Assembly: GCA_029553475.1 (NCBI GenBank) | Contig: JAKPKV010000094.1 | Location: forward strand, 1 to 54,857 | Length of the DNA: 54,857 nt | Reading direction: 5' to 3' | DNA from: Armatimonadota bacterium | Lineage (GTDB): Bacteria; Armatimonadota; Hebobacteria; CAIYQO01 | Shown here: piece after piece, positions 1 through 7,417 of the stretch | Position numbering within the stretch: the first letter of the stretch is position 1 | Layout: each line of letters begins with the position of its first letter | The notes under the pieces: generated by a model | Told to the model about the DNA's origin: nothing | The model's database searches: none | Seen by the model: only the letters and a program-made list of their open reading frames with translations | Program-made: the position numbers and the translations under genes

Positions 1-6
1 CATCTC

Positions 7-192
7 GTTACAACGAGGGGGGAATGCCGACAGGCATTGAAACGCGTCAATCCGGCCCTGGATGTAGGGGTGGGCTTCTTGTTACAACGAGGGGGGAATG
101 CCGACAGGCATTGAAACTTCCATTGCTATCCTCCTTCTGGATATGCGGTCGGTGAGTTACAACGAGGGGGGGAATGCCGACAGGCATTGAAA
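7..192 (+). CRISPR. CRISPR array, trailer end (3 repeats, 2 spacers)
   Basis: Three copies of a 37-base repeat lie at 7-43, 81-117 and 156-192, separated by unrelated spacers of 37 and 38 bases. The repeat starts GTTACAACGAG, has a G run, then the palindrome AATGCC-GACA-GGCATT, and ends TTGAAAC. The last copy is altered: seven Gs instead of six, and a final T instead of C. A degenerate last copy and the GAAAC end imply transcription on the + strand, with leader, older part of the array and any cas genes to the left of the window. No cas gene is visible here. Confidence 0.9.
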
Positions 193-305
193 TGTCAAGC
201 GTATTGTTACCGAGTTACCGAACATGGTAACTCGCCTTAACCTCCGCAAGATAGTTACCGCTGTGCGAAACCTTCTCTGAGTATCCATCACCCCTGACGA
301 GACCA

Positions 306-331
306 GCCACCCCCTCGTCAGAAGGGGTGGC
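306..331. terminator. GC-rich hairpin between the CRISPR array and the membrane protein gene
   Basis: GCCACCCC at 306-313 pairs perfectly with GGGGTGGC at 324-331 around a ten-base loop. It lies just past the end of the leftward gene at 362 and past the rightward CRISPR array, so it could end either transcript. There is no T run on either side, so intrinsic termination is only a possibility. Confidence 0.35.
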
Positions 332-361
332 CGATGCCAACGGGCACGAGGATAGACGCGC

Positions 362-859
362 CTACATGGCCGTCACGTCTTTGATTTCGAACTTGGTGGC
401 GCTCTCCTCCAGCACCGGGGCTTTGAATTTCCAGGTGGCGCCCGCCGCCAGGTTATTGATGTTGGCCAGGGTACTGCCGACCGTGGCGCCGCTCGCATCC
501 AGCAGGTTGATTTCGATTTGGGCATAGGTCAATTCCGCCCTGGAGACATTTTGTGCGATCCCGACGATCTCACAGACGCCATACTCACCGGTGACCCATT
601 TCGTCTCCACGATGGTGATTTTTCCGTGAAAGGTATTGGCAGCGGCCGTCGGCAGGGCCGCTGCCGGCTGGGAGGTAGGCGCGGTGGCGTCGGTGCCCGT
701 CACCACGGGCGGTTTCGCCGGGTCTTTGCCGGCATTGATCACCGCTATGACGATGACAATGGCGATGAGCCAGATCCAGACGGCGCCTTTCTTCTTTTTA
801 GGCGCCGGTCCCACCGGATCGAGTTGCTGAGGGGTCTCGATGTGTTCCTCCTTTTGCAC
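362..859 (-). CDS. Single-pass membrane protein with a FxLYD-like extracytoplasmic domain
   Basis: The product is 165 residues: a short charged N-terminus with KKKK near residue 22, one hydrophobic membrane segment at about residues 27-43, a Pro/Thr/Ala-rich linker, and a beta-rich C-terminal domain (about 75-165) with the pattern of FxLYD/DUF3426-type domains (GIAQNVS, then INLLDASGATV). Such domains sit outside the membrane and have no known catalysis. The start is uncertain. The GTG at 859 has no ribosome site before it, while a strong AAGGAGG lies inside the frame just downstream, five to six bases ahead of an ATC codon. A 40-codon frame starting with ATG at about 921, after GGAGG, overlaps it and could be a leader peptide. 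Confidence 0.6.
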   Translation of the reverse strand: MQKEEHIETPQQLDPVGPAPKKKKGAVWIWLIAIVIVIAVINAGKDPAKPPVVTGTDATAPTSQPAAALPTAAANTFHGKITIVETKWVTGEYGVCEIVGIAQNVSRAELTYAQIEINLLDASGATVGSTLANINNLAAGATWKFKAPVLEESATKFEIKDVTAM

Positions 860-999
860 GGTAGGCGCTGCCTGCCGCGAAGTTCATCTTCTCGGAACCT
901 AGCCCCTGTCGTTTGGTCATTTGTCGGCCACCTCCACGGTAAAAGATGGCCTTAGTATGCGAAAAAACCCGTCAATCTTGCCGAATTCGGTGCCAGCGC

Positions 1000-1029
1000 T
1001 TGACTTGTGAGGCGCAGACACGCTAGTCT
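1000..1029 (+). promoter_or_regulatory. Candidate promoter ahead of the integrase
   Basis: TTGACT at 1000-1005 is followed after 17 to 18 bases by CTAGTCT at 1023-1029. The -35 is good and the -10 is poor. It faces the recombinase gene that starts at 1124. No other feature is visible between 955 and 1123. Confidence 0.35.
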
Positions 1030-1123
1030 AGGGTGTAAGAAGATGAACTTCATGGAAGTTATGACGTCTGGTGATCTTTAGGATGGCGATGGTAGCCGAC
1101 TGACGGTCTCCACCCCAAGGGCG

Positions 1124-2089
1124 GTGGGACTGCAGCCCGATTCCTTTGACATTAACGACTTGTTGCGGCAAGCACGTGCCTTTGCCGCCCAGGGGCAGGC
1201 AGCCAGCACTCGCAAAGCGTATGCGGCGGACTGGGGGCATTTCGAGAACTGGTGTCATGCCGGGAACTGGCCTGCGTTGCCGGCGGCCTATGAAGTCGTC
1301 GCGCTGTATCTCACAGCGCTGACGCGTGAGGGGAAGAAACTCAATACCCTTACCCGGCGTTTAGCGGCCATCGCGTATACCCACCGTCAGGCTGCGCTGC
1401 CCTCTCCCACCAATACCCCGGTCGTCGAGGCGGTCCTCACCGGTATCCGTCGCACCTATGGATCACGCCCCCACGGCGTGGCAGCCCTCCTCACCGACGA
1501 TATCCGTGCGATGGTGCGCACGTTGCCGGATTCGCTGCTCGGTATACGTGACCGCGCCGTGATTCTCTTGGGATATGCCGTGGCATTTCGGCGGAGCGAG
1601 TTGGTCCAACTGGACGTGACCGATTTGGCACCGCGCGTGGAAGGCTTGGCCGTGACGCTCCGGCGCAGTAAAACCGACCAGGAAGGCCACGGGCGGTTGG
1701 TCGGCATCCCGTTTGGCACCTACCCTGACACCTGTCCGGTACAGGCGGTGCTGTTCTGGTTGGAGGCAGCACAGATTACTGCAGGGGCGGTCTTCCGTGG
1801 GATGAACCGGCATGGGCCGTGCATTTCCACCCGGCTCTCCGGACGGGCGGTCGCCACCATCATCAAGCGGGCGGCGGCCGCAGCGGGGCTCGATAGTACG
1901 CAGTATACCCCCCACTCACTACGCGCCGGCTATTGCACCACTGCGGCGCGGGCCGGGGTGGAAGAGCGCGTGCTCATGCAGCAGACCGGGCACACCTGTG
2001 TGGCCACCCTGCGCCGGTATGTGCGCGCCGGGTCGTTGTTTTTAGAAAACTCGGCGGTGGCGTTGGGGTTATACCGTTTGGTACTGTAA
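1124..2089 (+). CDS. Tyrosine recombinase/integrase
   Basis: A 321-residue phage-integrase-family protein. The N-terminal part (about 10-105) is a SAM-like core-binding domain (STRKAYAADWGHFENWC). The catalytic domain shows the whole active site: Arg in AFRRSEL, Lys in RRSKTDQEG, His and Arg in TPHSLRAGY, a second His in QQTGHT, and the nucleophilic Tyr in LRRYVRAG. It cuts and rejoins DNA through a 3'-phosphotyrosine. The start is GTG; length is normal. Its 3' end overlaps the convergent radical SAM gene by 21 bases. It may mobilise the island to its right, but no att core was recognised, so its target is unknown. Confidence 0.9.
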   Translation: MGLQPDSFDINDLLRQARAFAAQGQAASTRKAYAADWGHFENWCHAGNWPALPAAYEVVALYLTALTREGKKLNTLTRRLAAIAYTHRQAALPSPTNTPVVEAVLTGIRRTYGSRPHGVAALLTDDIRAMVRTLPDSLLGIRDRAVILLGYAVAFRRSELVQLDVTDLAPRVEGLAVTLRRSKTDQEGHGRLVGIPFGTYPDTCPVQAVLFWLEAAQITAGAVFRGMNRHGPCISTRLSGRAVATIIKRAAAAAGLDSTQYTPHSLRAGYCTTAARAGVEERVLMQQTGHTCVATLRRYVRAGSLFLENSAVALGLYRLVL

Positions 2090-3106
2090 ACAATCCGGGT
2101 CACGATGCACCAGGTTGAACTGTCCGTATTGAAACACGCGTTGTGCTGGGCAACCGCCGTGGCAGGTGTCCTCATACGCACAGTCGCGGCACTCACTTGG
2201 TAGCTTTCGCGCATACTCCCTCGCCTCCCTGAAGAATGCCGACCGCGTCCACACGGTTTCCAACCCGACGGCGAATACGTTCGCAAACGCGTCATCCGGG
2301 AAGACGAATCCTTTGTAGGCATCGCACGGGTAGGCGGTGCCGTCAGGGGCGATCAGCATCCGGTCGATCCCGGCACGGCAAGCTGGCACATCAACTCTCT
2401 GCAGTATACTGTAGGGACTGCCAAGGCGAATGCTGACCTGGTTGTCCGACGCCAAGCTCGTCACCATTGCACGCAGAGCCAGGTGTTGCTGACGGTTGAG
2501 TGCCAGGGAATGGCCGATACCCCGGCCATGCGGAACAAATCGCAGCAGGGAAACCCTCCGCACCCTCAGCGTCCGCATCATGTCGATCAAGGCAGGGAGC
2601 GACTCGAAATTAATTTGTGTTGGGACACAGTGGAGGGTGACATCAATGCCGACGAATTGGCATGCCTGGATAGCCGCAATCGTCGCTTCGAAGCTCCCTG
2701 GTACCTCCGTGAACGCATCATGGATGGCGGCCTCTCCAGCCTGCAGGCTGAACACCAGTGATCGCGTTCGGTGCCGAAGTTCCTCCGCGAAAGCGAAATC
2801 GAGTGGTGAAATACTTCTGTCACGAGTTACACGTGTCCCAGTGGTGTATATCGTCGTGGCGAGGTTCTCGGCGCGGATCACGTCAAGAATCGCTAACAAC
2901 TCAGGGTGCTCCAGCGGTTCTCCCCCCGATATTTCGACCTGCTTGCCATCCAGGAGCACGAACTCACGCATCACCTCCGCCACCTGCGAGGGCGACACGA
3001 AGAGTGTTCGGTCGCGTGAGGACTCCGATGAGCAGTGCACGCATCGCATGGGACACCGATCGAGGATCTCAAGTTTGAGATCGGTCAGCTGATTTGTCAC
3101 AGCCAT
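2069..3106 (-). CDS. Radical SAM/SPASM enzyme
   Basis: 345 residues. The N-terminal CX3CX2C (Cys18, Cys22, Cys25, in DRCPMRCVHC) binds the [4Fe-4S] cluster that cleaves S-adenosylmethionine, and ISGGEP follows near residue 60. The C-terminal third has SPASM-type cysteines (YPCDAYKG, ECRDCAYEDTCHGGC, DPDCLQY) for auxiliary clusters. SPASM enzymes often modify peptides or proteins, but the substrate cannot be read from the sequence. It is the last gene of the leftward block, 218 bases after the kinase gene, with its own weak promoter candidate. In phages with hypermodified thymidine, radical SAM enzymes take part in base tailoring; a similar role here is inference. Confidence 0.85.
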   Translation of the reverse strand: MAVTNQLTDLKLEILDRCPMRCVHCSSESSRDRTLFVSPSQVAEVMREFVLLDGKQVEISGGEPLEHPELLAILDVIRAENLATTIYTTGTRVTRDRSISPLDFAFAEELRHRTRSLVFSLQAGEAAIHDAFTEVPGSFEATIAAIQACQFVGIDVTLHCVPTQINFESLPALIDMMRTLRVRRVSLLRFVPHGRGIGHSLALNRQQHLALRAMVTSLASDNQVSIRLGSPYSILQRVDVPACRAGIDRMLIAPDGTAYPCDAYKGFVFPDDAFANVFAVGLETVWTRSAFFREAREYARKLPSECRDCAYEDTCHGGCPAQRVFQYGQFNLVHRDPDCLQYQTV

Positions 3107-3166
3107 ATCGCCAACCTCCCCGGATAGAGGCCACCGGCATGCCGCCGATATGATCTGAAAAACCGT

Positions 3167-3194
3167 ATTGTACCGAAATGATGAGTGCGCTCAT
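3167..3194 (-). promoter_or_regulatory. Weak promoter candidate and palindrome ahead of the radical SAM gene
   Basis: On the minus strand a TACAAT -10 sits at 3167-3172, with no convincing -35. The palindrome-like ATGAGTGCGCTCAT at 3181-3194 covers the -35 area and could bind a repressor. The rest of 3107-3324 holds no other feature I can support. Confidence 0.3.
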
Positions 3195-3324
3195 TCGTCA
3201 TACTGCTCACACTCTTCGCTCACAGTGGCACCACCGTGTGCGCCTTACCGAAGACACCCAGACCATGGCATACAACCCTACCGGATTGTTTTTGTCCCCT
3301 TCGCTGGATTCTGTCGCTTCACCC

Positions 3325-5037
3325 TCACCCTTCAGCCACGCGGACATTAAGGTTCCACTTCGGTGGAAACCAATACACAACCGGATCAAGGCAAGGACGA
3401 AAATGCTGTTTTATCCGTTTGCGATCGCCAACACCCTCCGCTTCTGGGTGTGCGACGCGCGCATACTTATCCACCTCACAAAACAGGTTTTGGCAATCAA
3501 TCAACTGCAGGGGACGTCCCCAAAGCGAGCGAAACTCCAAGCCGAGTCGCGCAAATTCCACATCCTGCCGTTCGGCCATCATGAGGATGATGTCTGCCTC
3601 GCTCATCCCACCTGTAGTGCGGAAGCACTTGCGGATTCCACTTCGGGCACCTGGTCCGGGAACCGTGAACTCCATTTCACTGAAGTCGGTCACCTCACTG
3701 TAGTTGAGGTCTGTGACGTACTGGTAAGCGAGAAAATCGCCGATCATCGGGTACGAACGGAGGAGGTCAAAGGCCTGGCGCATCCGCGGCACCTCCGCCA
3801 GGCGCTGGGGCACCTCGTCTGCGAGCATCGTCTCAATCAGCCGCAAGTAGTTGCGGTGCTTGACCGGGTCGCCGAACGTATGCCCTCCTGTTGGCATCAT
3901 GTAGGCGGCGGAAAAGATCGACCGGCCAGCGCTCATCGCTCCCTCTAATATCGTGGCATATCGCTCGAACGAATAACCGGCATAGGATATTTCGCCGACA
4001 GCCTGTTTCAGCAACTCCCAGGTTTCGACACGGTTGAAGACCTTGAATACGAGTACCCGAAAGAACACCTCGTCTGGCGACTGATCGCCTTGATAGATCA
4101 CTTCGCGAATAAGGTATTGGCTCACGCGGTCCGCAGCCCGGTAGGCGTTGGTGAATTTGAATGTTGCCAGGATCGGATCGGTCGTCCATGGCTGGGGTGC
4201 TCCCTCACAACGTCGAAAAAATATCTGCTGACGTTCTGCAGCGAAGCGCCAATATGTGTCGAACACTTCGGTCGGAACTGCCGGTGCGATACTGAAGAAG
4301 GTGAGTTGTTTTTCGTGGGCGGACAGCACGGCTGCCTGCTGACTTCTATGGCCGTCATGGGTATGAGTGCGCCTATTGCGATGCCCGGAATGACCGGCAC
4401 CTCGAGAAGGTGTCTCGCCATCGCGGAGAAATGGCTCCAGCTTAGCGATAATCTCGCCAATCTTTTCTTCTAACGTCCCGCAGTTATGGATCGTGTAAAC
4501 CTGAGAGCGTTTGGCTTCGCATTCGGCGACCGCATCATACAGGCGGCGCAGTGCGAGAAAGCGCTCGGGCACCTCGTTCGGTCGCCATGGTTTATCGGCG
4601 CGTATCAGAAAGACCGCCGCTGGATGAATATCAGCCCAGCACACGTCTTCGAGCTCGACCAGAGCGTCTAGAATGTCAGTGGGGATACCCGCGTATGCCC
4701 CATACACCCACGTCGACCACCAAAACCGATCCAGTACGACATGATGACCAGCTGCCAGTGCCGGGCGGATGCACCGCGCGATGGCGTCGATATGCGCTGC
4801 GACATGAAGGGTTTGCAAGCTGGCAGGATCAATTGAAGCGATCTGATACTGGTCATGATAGTGATGGTGCAGCGTGTAGATGTGCTCGCCCAGCGTCCCG
4901 GGCTCACGACCAGGGAAGGAAAACACCCCACATGGAATTCCACGATGACGCAGACGTGTGACCACACCAGACACGAGCGTGGTCTTCCCGACTCCGTCAG
5001 GCCCTTCGAAAACAATCAGTTTTCCGTTCTCCGACAT
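3325..5037 (-). CDS. Thymidylate-kinase-like domain fused to a 5-hmdU DNA kinase-type helical domain
   Basis: 570 residues in two parts. Residues 1 to about 205 are a P-loop nucleotide kinase of the dTMP-kinase type, with Walker A GPDGVGKTT and the DR motif in VVLDRFWWS. After a His/Arg-rich linker, residues about 230-570 match the helical domain found with 5-hydroxymethyl-dU DNA kinases and alpha-glutamyl/putrescinyl-thymine pyrophosphorylases (FFRRCEGAPQPWT, FKFTNAYRAADRVSQY, then YSFERY and TDLNYS). In phages that family phosphorylates 5-hydroxymethyluracil in DNA as a step to hypermodified thymine. Assignment is from memory of the family. The gene begins 31 bases after the TS-like gene and is very likely in the same operon. 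A nucleotide or nucleoside substrate is likely; the exact one is unknown. Confidence 0.75.
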   Translation of the reverse strand: MSENGKLIVFEGPDGVGKTTLVSGVVTRLRHRGIPCGVFSFPGREPGTLGEHIYTLHHHYHDQYQIASIDPASLQTLHVAAHIDAIARCIRPALAAGHHVVLDRFWWSTWVYGAYAGIPTDILDALVELEDVCWADIHPAAVFLIRADKPWRPNEVPERFLALRRLYDAVAECEAKRSQVYTIHNCGTLEEKIGEIIAKLEPFLRDGETPSRGAGHSGHRNRRTHTHDGHRSQQAAVLSAHEKQLTFFSIAPAVPTEVFDTYWRFAAERQQIFFRRCEGAPQPWTTDPILATFKFTNAYRAADRVSQYLIREVIYQGDQSPDEVFFRVLVFKVFNRVETWELLKQAVGEISYAGYSFERYATILEGAMSAGRSIFSAAYMMPTGGHTFGDPVKHRNYLRLIETMLADEVPQRLAEVPRMRQAFDLLRSYPMIGDFLAYQYVTDLNYSEVTDFSEMEFTVPGPGARSGIRKCFRTTGGMSEADIILMMAERQDVEFARLGLEFRSLWGRPLQLIDCQNLFCEVDKYARVAHPEAEGVGDRKRIKQHFRPCLDPVVYWFPPKWNLNVRVAEG

Positions 5038-5068
5038 GACGATACCCTTTCACCAGTTATCCGCATGG

Positions 5069-5846
5069 TTATTCAGTGCCACGCTCCACAAGCGTTGACA
5101 GCTGGGCCGATAACTGGCTAAGATCGCCTTTCCCAATAGCGCCGAGTTGAGCCACGCTGGCGACGCAGTTCATCCGCACTAAGTCCATATCCATCGCCTG
5201 CGCCATGAACTTCCCAAGGCGGCAGAGGCCGACATAGTTGCCATACGCGCGCTGGAAGAAGTGCTGGATTGCGTAAAAGCCCGTGACAACCAGCCCGGCC
5301 CCCGGCACGACCTGGAACGCCACCTGCTGCAGGCAAGGGAATCCCCGCTGGCGTTGGGCTGTGATGTCCTTTGCGGGATCGAGAATCGATGCCTGTAGTG
5401 CACTATGCCGATGGATGCCCTGCGCGTAAATATCGAGGATGTGCTCAAGCTGGTTCAGCCGGTTCTCACCGTAGGCGATCAGACGTTTGAAGTACAGGCC
5501 GTACCGATTCGCTGGACACACCTTCTTCATATACGGGAGCACCTGCGCATATCGTCGGTATAGCGTTTCACGGCTCTTGTCAGGATTCCATAAAGATAGT
5601 GGGAAGATGGTGTTGGCCACGGTGCGATGCAGCGGCTTCCCGCACAGCGTAAGTGCCTGATCCAAGGCGTGCTGGATATGGAGATCCTCATACTCGGTAA
5701 GCGTACGTCCCGACAAACCGCACACCGAAACCGCGAGCGGCGATATGCAGGTGACGCCAGGTGCATGCACAGCCAGGAGCGCGCGCCCACGCCCGCGACA
5801 GGTTCGTATCCTCAATGTAATGGGGGCTACTCGTCGTCATCATCAT
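5069..5846 (-). CDS. Thymidylate-synthase-like protein, N-terminus frameshifted
   Basis: The main frame (5069 to about 5785) has thymidylate synthase/dCMP-hydroxymethylase family features: RYGLYFKRLIAYG, NQLEHI, a candidate nucleophilic Cys in GFPCLQQVAF, and FFQRAYGNYVGL. The family transfers a one-carbon unit to C5 of a pyrimidine nucleotide. The natural start is probably the ATG at 5846, which overlaps the ImmA stop as ATGA. That frame reads MMMTTSSPHYIEDTNLSRAW and joins the main frame only if one base is added at the GCGCGC stretch near 5780. This is a recent mutation or a sequence error. A later in-frame start may still give a shortened product. With the next kinase it suggests synthesis of a modified deoxyuridine nucleotide. 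Confidence 0.7.
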
Positions 5847-6691
5847 CCTCCCAATGCCGGTCGGCCGACAAATCCACGTTTCGCAATTCGCACCACCGCA
5901 GACCAGGAGCCGTCACGTGCCATCAGGCGTTCAGAGCCGGCGCGCACCCCACGCAGAACCAGCCGATGCTCATCCTCCCGGTCAAGCATGAGACATGTGC
6001 CTTCATATGCCACCGTCGGCGGCAGGAGAATGCGGTCTCCCGTCTGCACATCAATCGCGCGACCAGCCCACAGGTGGTCAACGACAAAGAGATCATCATC
6101 ACAATCGTCACGCAGGAGCGCTGACCGAATCTGCTTCGGCTTGTGGCGCAGCAATACCTTGGCTACGTGCTCCGGGAGCACCCCCAACGCATAACACATA
6201 TGACTGATGATCGTGGTATATCCCACCCCAAACCACCCCGCCACGATGAAGGCCTGTTCCGGCCTGCACGCTTTCGGCTCCCACCCGCGGGAACGAAAGG
6301 CATGCGTGAGAGCGGTTGGCGGCATGAGCACCATCCCCGCGAAGCAATCGGCCTGAAATTCTTCAGGGTCGAAGGGGGCATTCGGCATACGGTCAGGCAG
6401 CAGTTCATCCACACAATGGCCATGTCCAAAGACATGGTGCCCGAGTTCGTGCGCGCACGTGTATGCTTGCCGTCCTGCCGGCCGTAATGACGACAGCAGG
6501 ATATGCGGCGCCTCGGTACGGATGTAGACACCCTCGAGTTTGGGAAGTTCGACCATTCGCACCTCGACACCAAGGTACTCGGCCACGTCATAGATGCAGA
6601 CCGCCTGTGCGCCACCCACGCGAGCGCGCACACGGACGTGCAAGGCTTTCTGTGTGCTGATCCGCGCCAGTTCAGCCCTACGCATATTCAT
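5843..6691 (-). CDS. ImmA/IrrE-family metallopeptidase
   Basis: 282 residues. The zinc motif HELGHH stands near residue 82 in YTCAHELGHHVFGHG, and the downstream EEFQADCFAGMVLMPP supplies the third-ligand region, as in COG2856/ImmA. Proteins of this family cleave a partner repressor and so switch on mobile elements or stress genes. The start overlaps the stop of the XRE regulator gene by one base (TGATG), which points to a functional pair. A C-terminal half of about 150 residues has no recognised domain. It lies between the regulator and the TS-like gene. Confidence 0.88.
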   Translation of the reverse strand: MNMRRAELARISTQKALHVRVRARVGGAQAVCIYDVAEYLGVEVRMVELPKLEGVYIRTEAPHILLSSLRPAGRQAYTCAHELGHHVFGHGHCVDELLPDRMPNAPFDPEEFQADCFAGMVLMPPTALTHAFRSRGWEPKACRPEQAFIVAGWFGVGYTTIISHMCYALGVLPEHVAKVLLRHKPKQIRSALLRDDCDDDLFVVDHLWAGRAIDVQTGDRILLPPTVAYEGTCLMLDREDEHRLVLRGVRAGSERLMARDGSWSAVVRIAKRGFVGRPALGG

Positions 6692-7038
6692 CAGCGTTCC
6701 CCATCCGTTTTGAGCGTCGCCAGCAGCGATAACAGGCGCTCTAGATCGTCTGGCGAGAGTTTTGCCAATTCACGCGCGGCCAGTTCAATACGAGGGTCCT
6801 GTGGCGCATCGCCCGCTGCTGCCTCGCCAGCGAGCCATGAGACGCTGACGCCGTAAATCCTCGCCAGTTCAGTCAACTCCTCGGCACTCACCTTGCGTCG
6901 TCCGGCTTCCATCTCGGAGACCGATGGCCGGTGCAGATGCAGCAATCGAGCGACCTGTCCTTGCGAAAGCCCTGCCTGCTCGCGAGCCACACGAAGGCGT
7001 TCGGCAATCTGTGCGTGGCTTTGATTCGAAGAACCCAT
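6691..7038 (-). CDS. XRE-family transcriptional regulator
   Basis: 115 residues with an N-terminal helix-turn-helix (about 10-65: RLRVAREQAGLSQGQVARLL, then RPSVSEMEAGRRKVSAEEL). The C-terminal tail with LSPDDLERLLSLLATL probably dimerises. It starts three bases after the acyl-carrier-like gene and overlaps the ImmA gene. The likely operator is the palindrome at 7335-7351 just downstream of the operon's internal promoter, so it probably represses its own transcription until ImmA cleaves it. That circuit is inferred from gene order. Confidence 0.9.
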   Translation of the reverse strand: MGSSNQSHAQIAERLRVAREQAGLSQGQVARLLHLHRPSVSEMEAGRRKVSAEELTELARIYGVSVSWLAGEAAAGDAPQDPRIELAARELAKLSPDDLERLLSLLATLKTDGER

Positions 7039-7041
7039 CGG

Positions 7042-7323
7042 CTACATCCCCTCCGTTTCTACCACGCCACATAGCCGACCGACAATTTCGTGCACAGATA
7101 ACCGTCGTCCGCTATCAGTGAACAAGTGGCCGAGTTGCTCAGCGTTGATGCCGCACATATCGGTGATGCGCACCGTCACTTCCATAGCATTCAGGCTATC
7201 GAACTCGTACAAGTCGTCGAGCGGCACGGTTTCGTCGTCAATGTCCTGGTCAGGACGGCCACTCAAGGTTTGGATCTCTTGGATGCCTTCGATCAAGGCA
7301 TCGCGAATCTGTGCTGCAGTCAT
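7042..7323 (-). CDS. Acyl-carrier-protein-like protein
   Basis: 93 residues with the four-helix carrier pattern and a DSL motif (YEFDSLNAMEVTVRI, about residues 40-54) whose Ser could carry 4'-phosphopantetheine. The family holds acyl or aminoacyl groups as thioesters. No ketosynthase, adenylation enzyme or phosphopantetheinyl transferase is nearby, so its cargo is unknown. It is the first gene after the strong internal promoter at 7354-7382 and is followed at once by the regulator gene. The match rests on a short motif and general pattern. Confidence 0.65.
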   Translation of the reverse strand: MTAAQIRDALIEGIQEIQTLSGRPDQDIDDETVPLDDLYEFDSLNAMEVTVRITDMCGINAEQLGHLFTDSGRRLSVHEIVGRLCGVVETEGM

Positions 7324-7334
7324 ATCAACCCCTA

Positions 7335-7382
7335 TCTTACGCTCGGTAAGAATATATTACCACGGCATCTGTATCGTGTCAA
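7335..7382 (-). promoter_or_regulatory. Sigma70-type promoter with palindromic operator inside the conjugation/nucleotide operon
   Basis: On the minus strand TTGACA (7377-7382) and TAATAT (7354-7359) are separated by exactly 17 bases. The perfect palindrome TCTTAC-GCTCG-GTAAGA occupies 7335-7351, right at the expected transcription start. The promoter serves the acyl-carrier, XRE, ImmA, TS-like and kinase genes. The XRE protein encoded two genes downstream is the natural candidate to bind the palindrome. Confidence 0.75.
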
Positions 7383-7417
7383 TATGGCAAAGCGCCTCCT
7401 TCTTCCTTTCCATGTCT

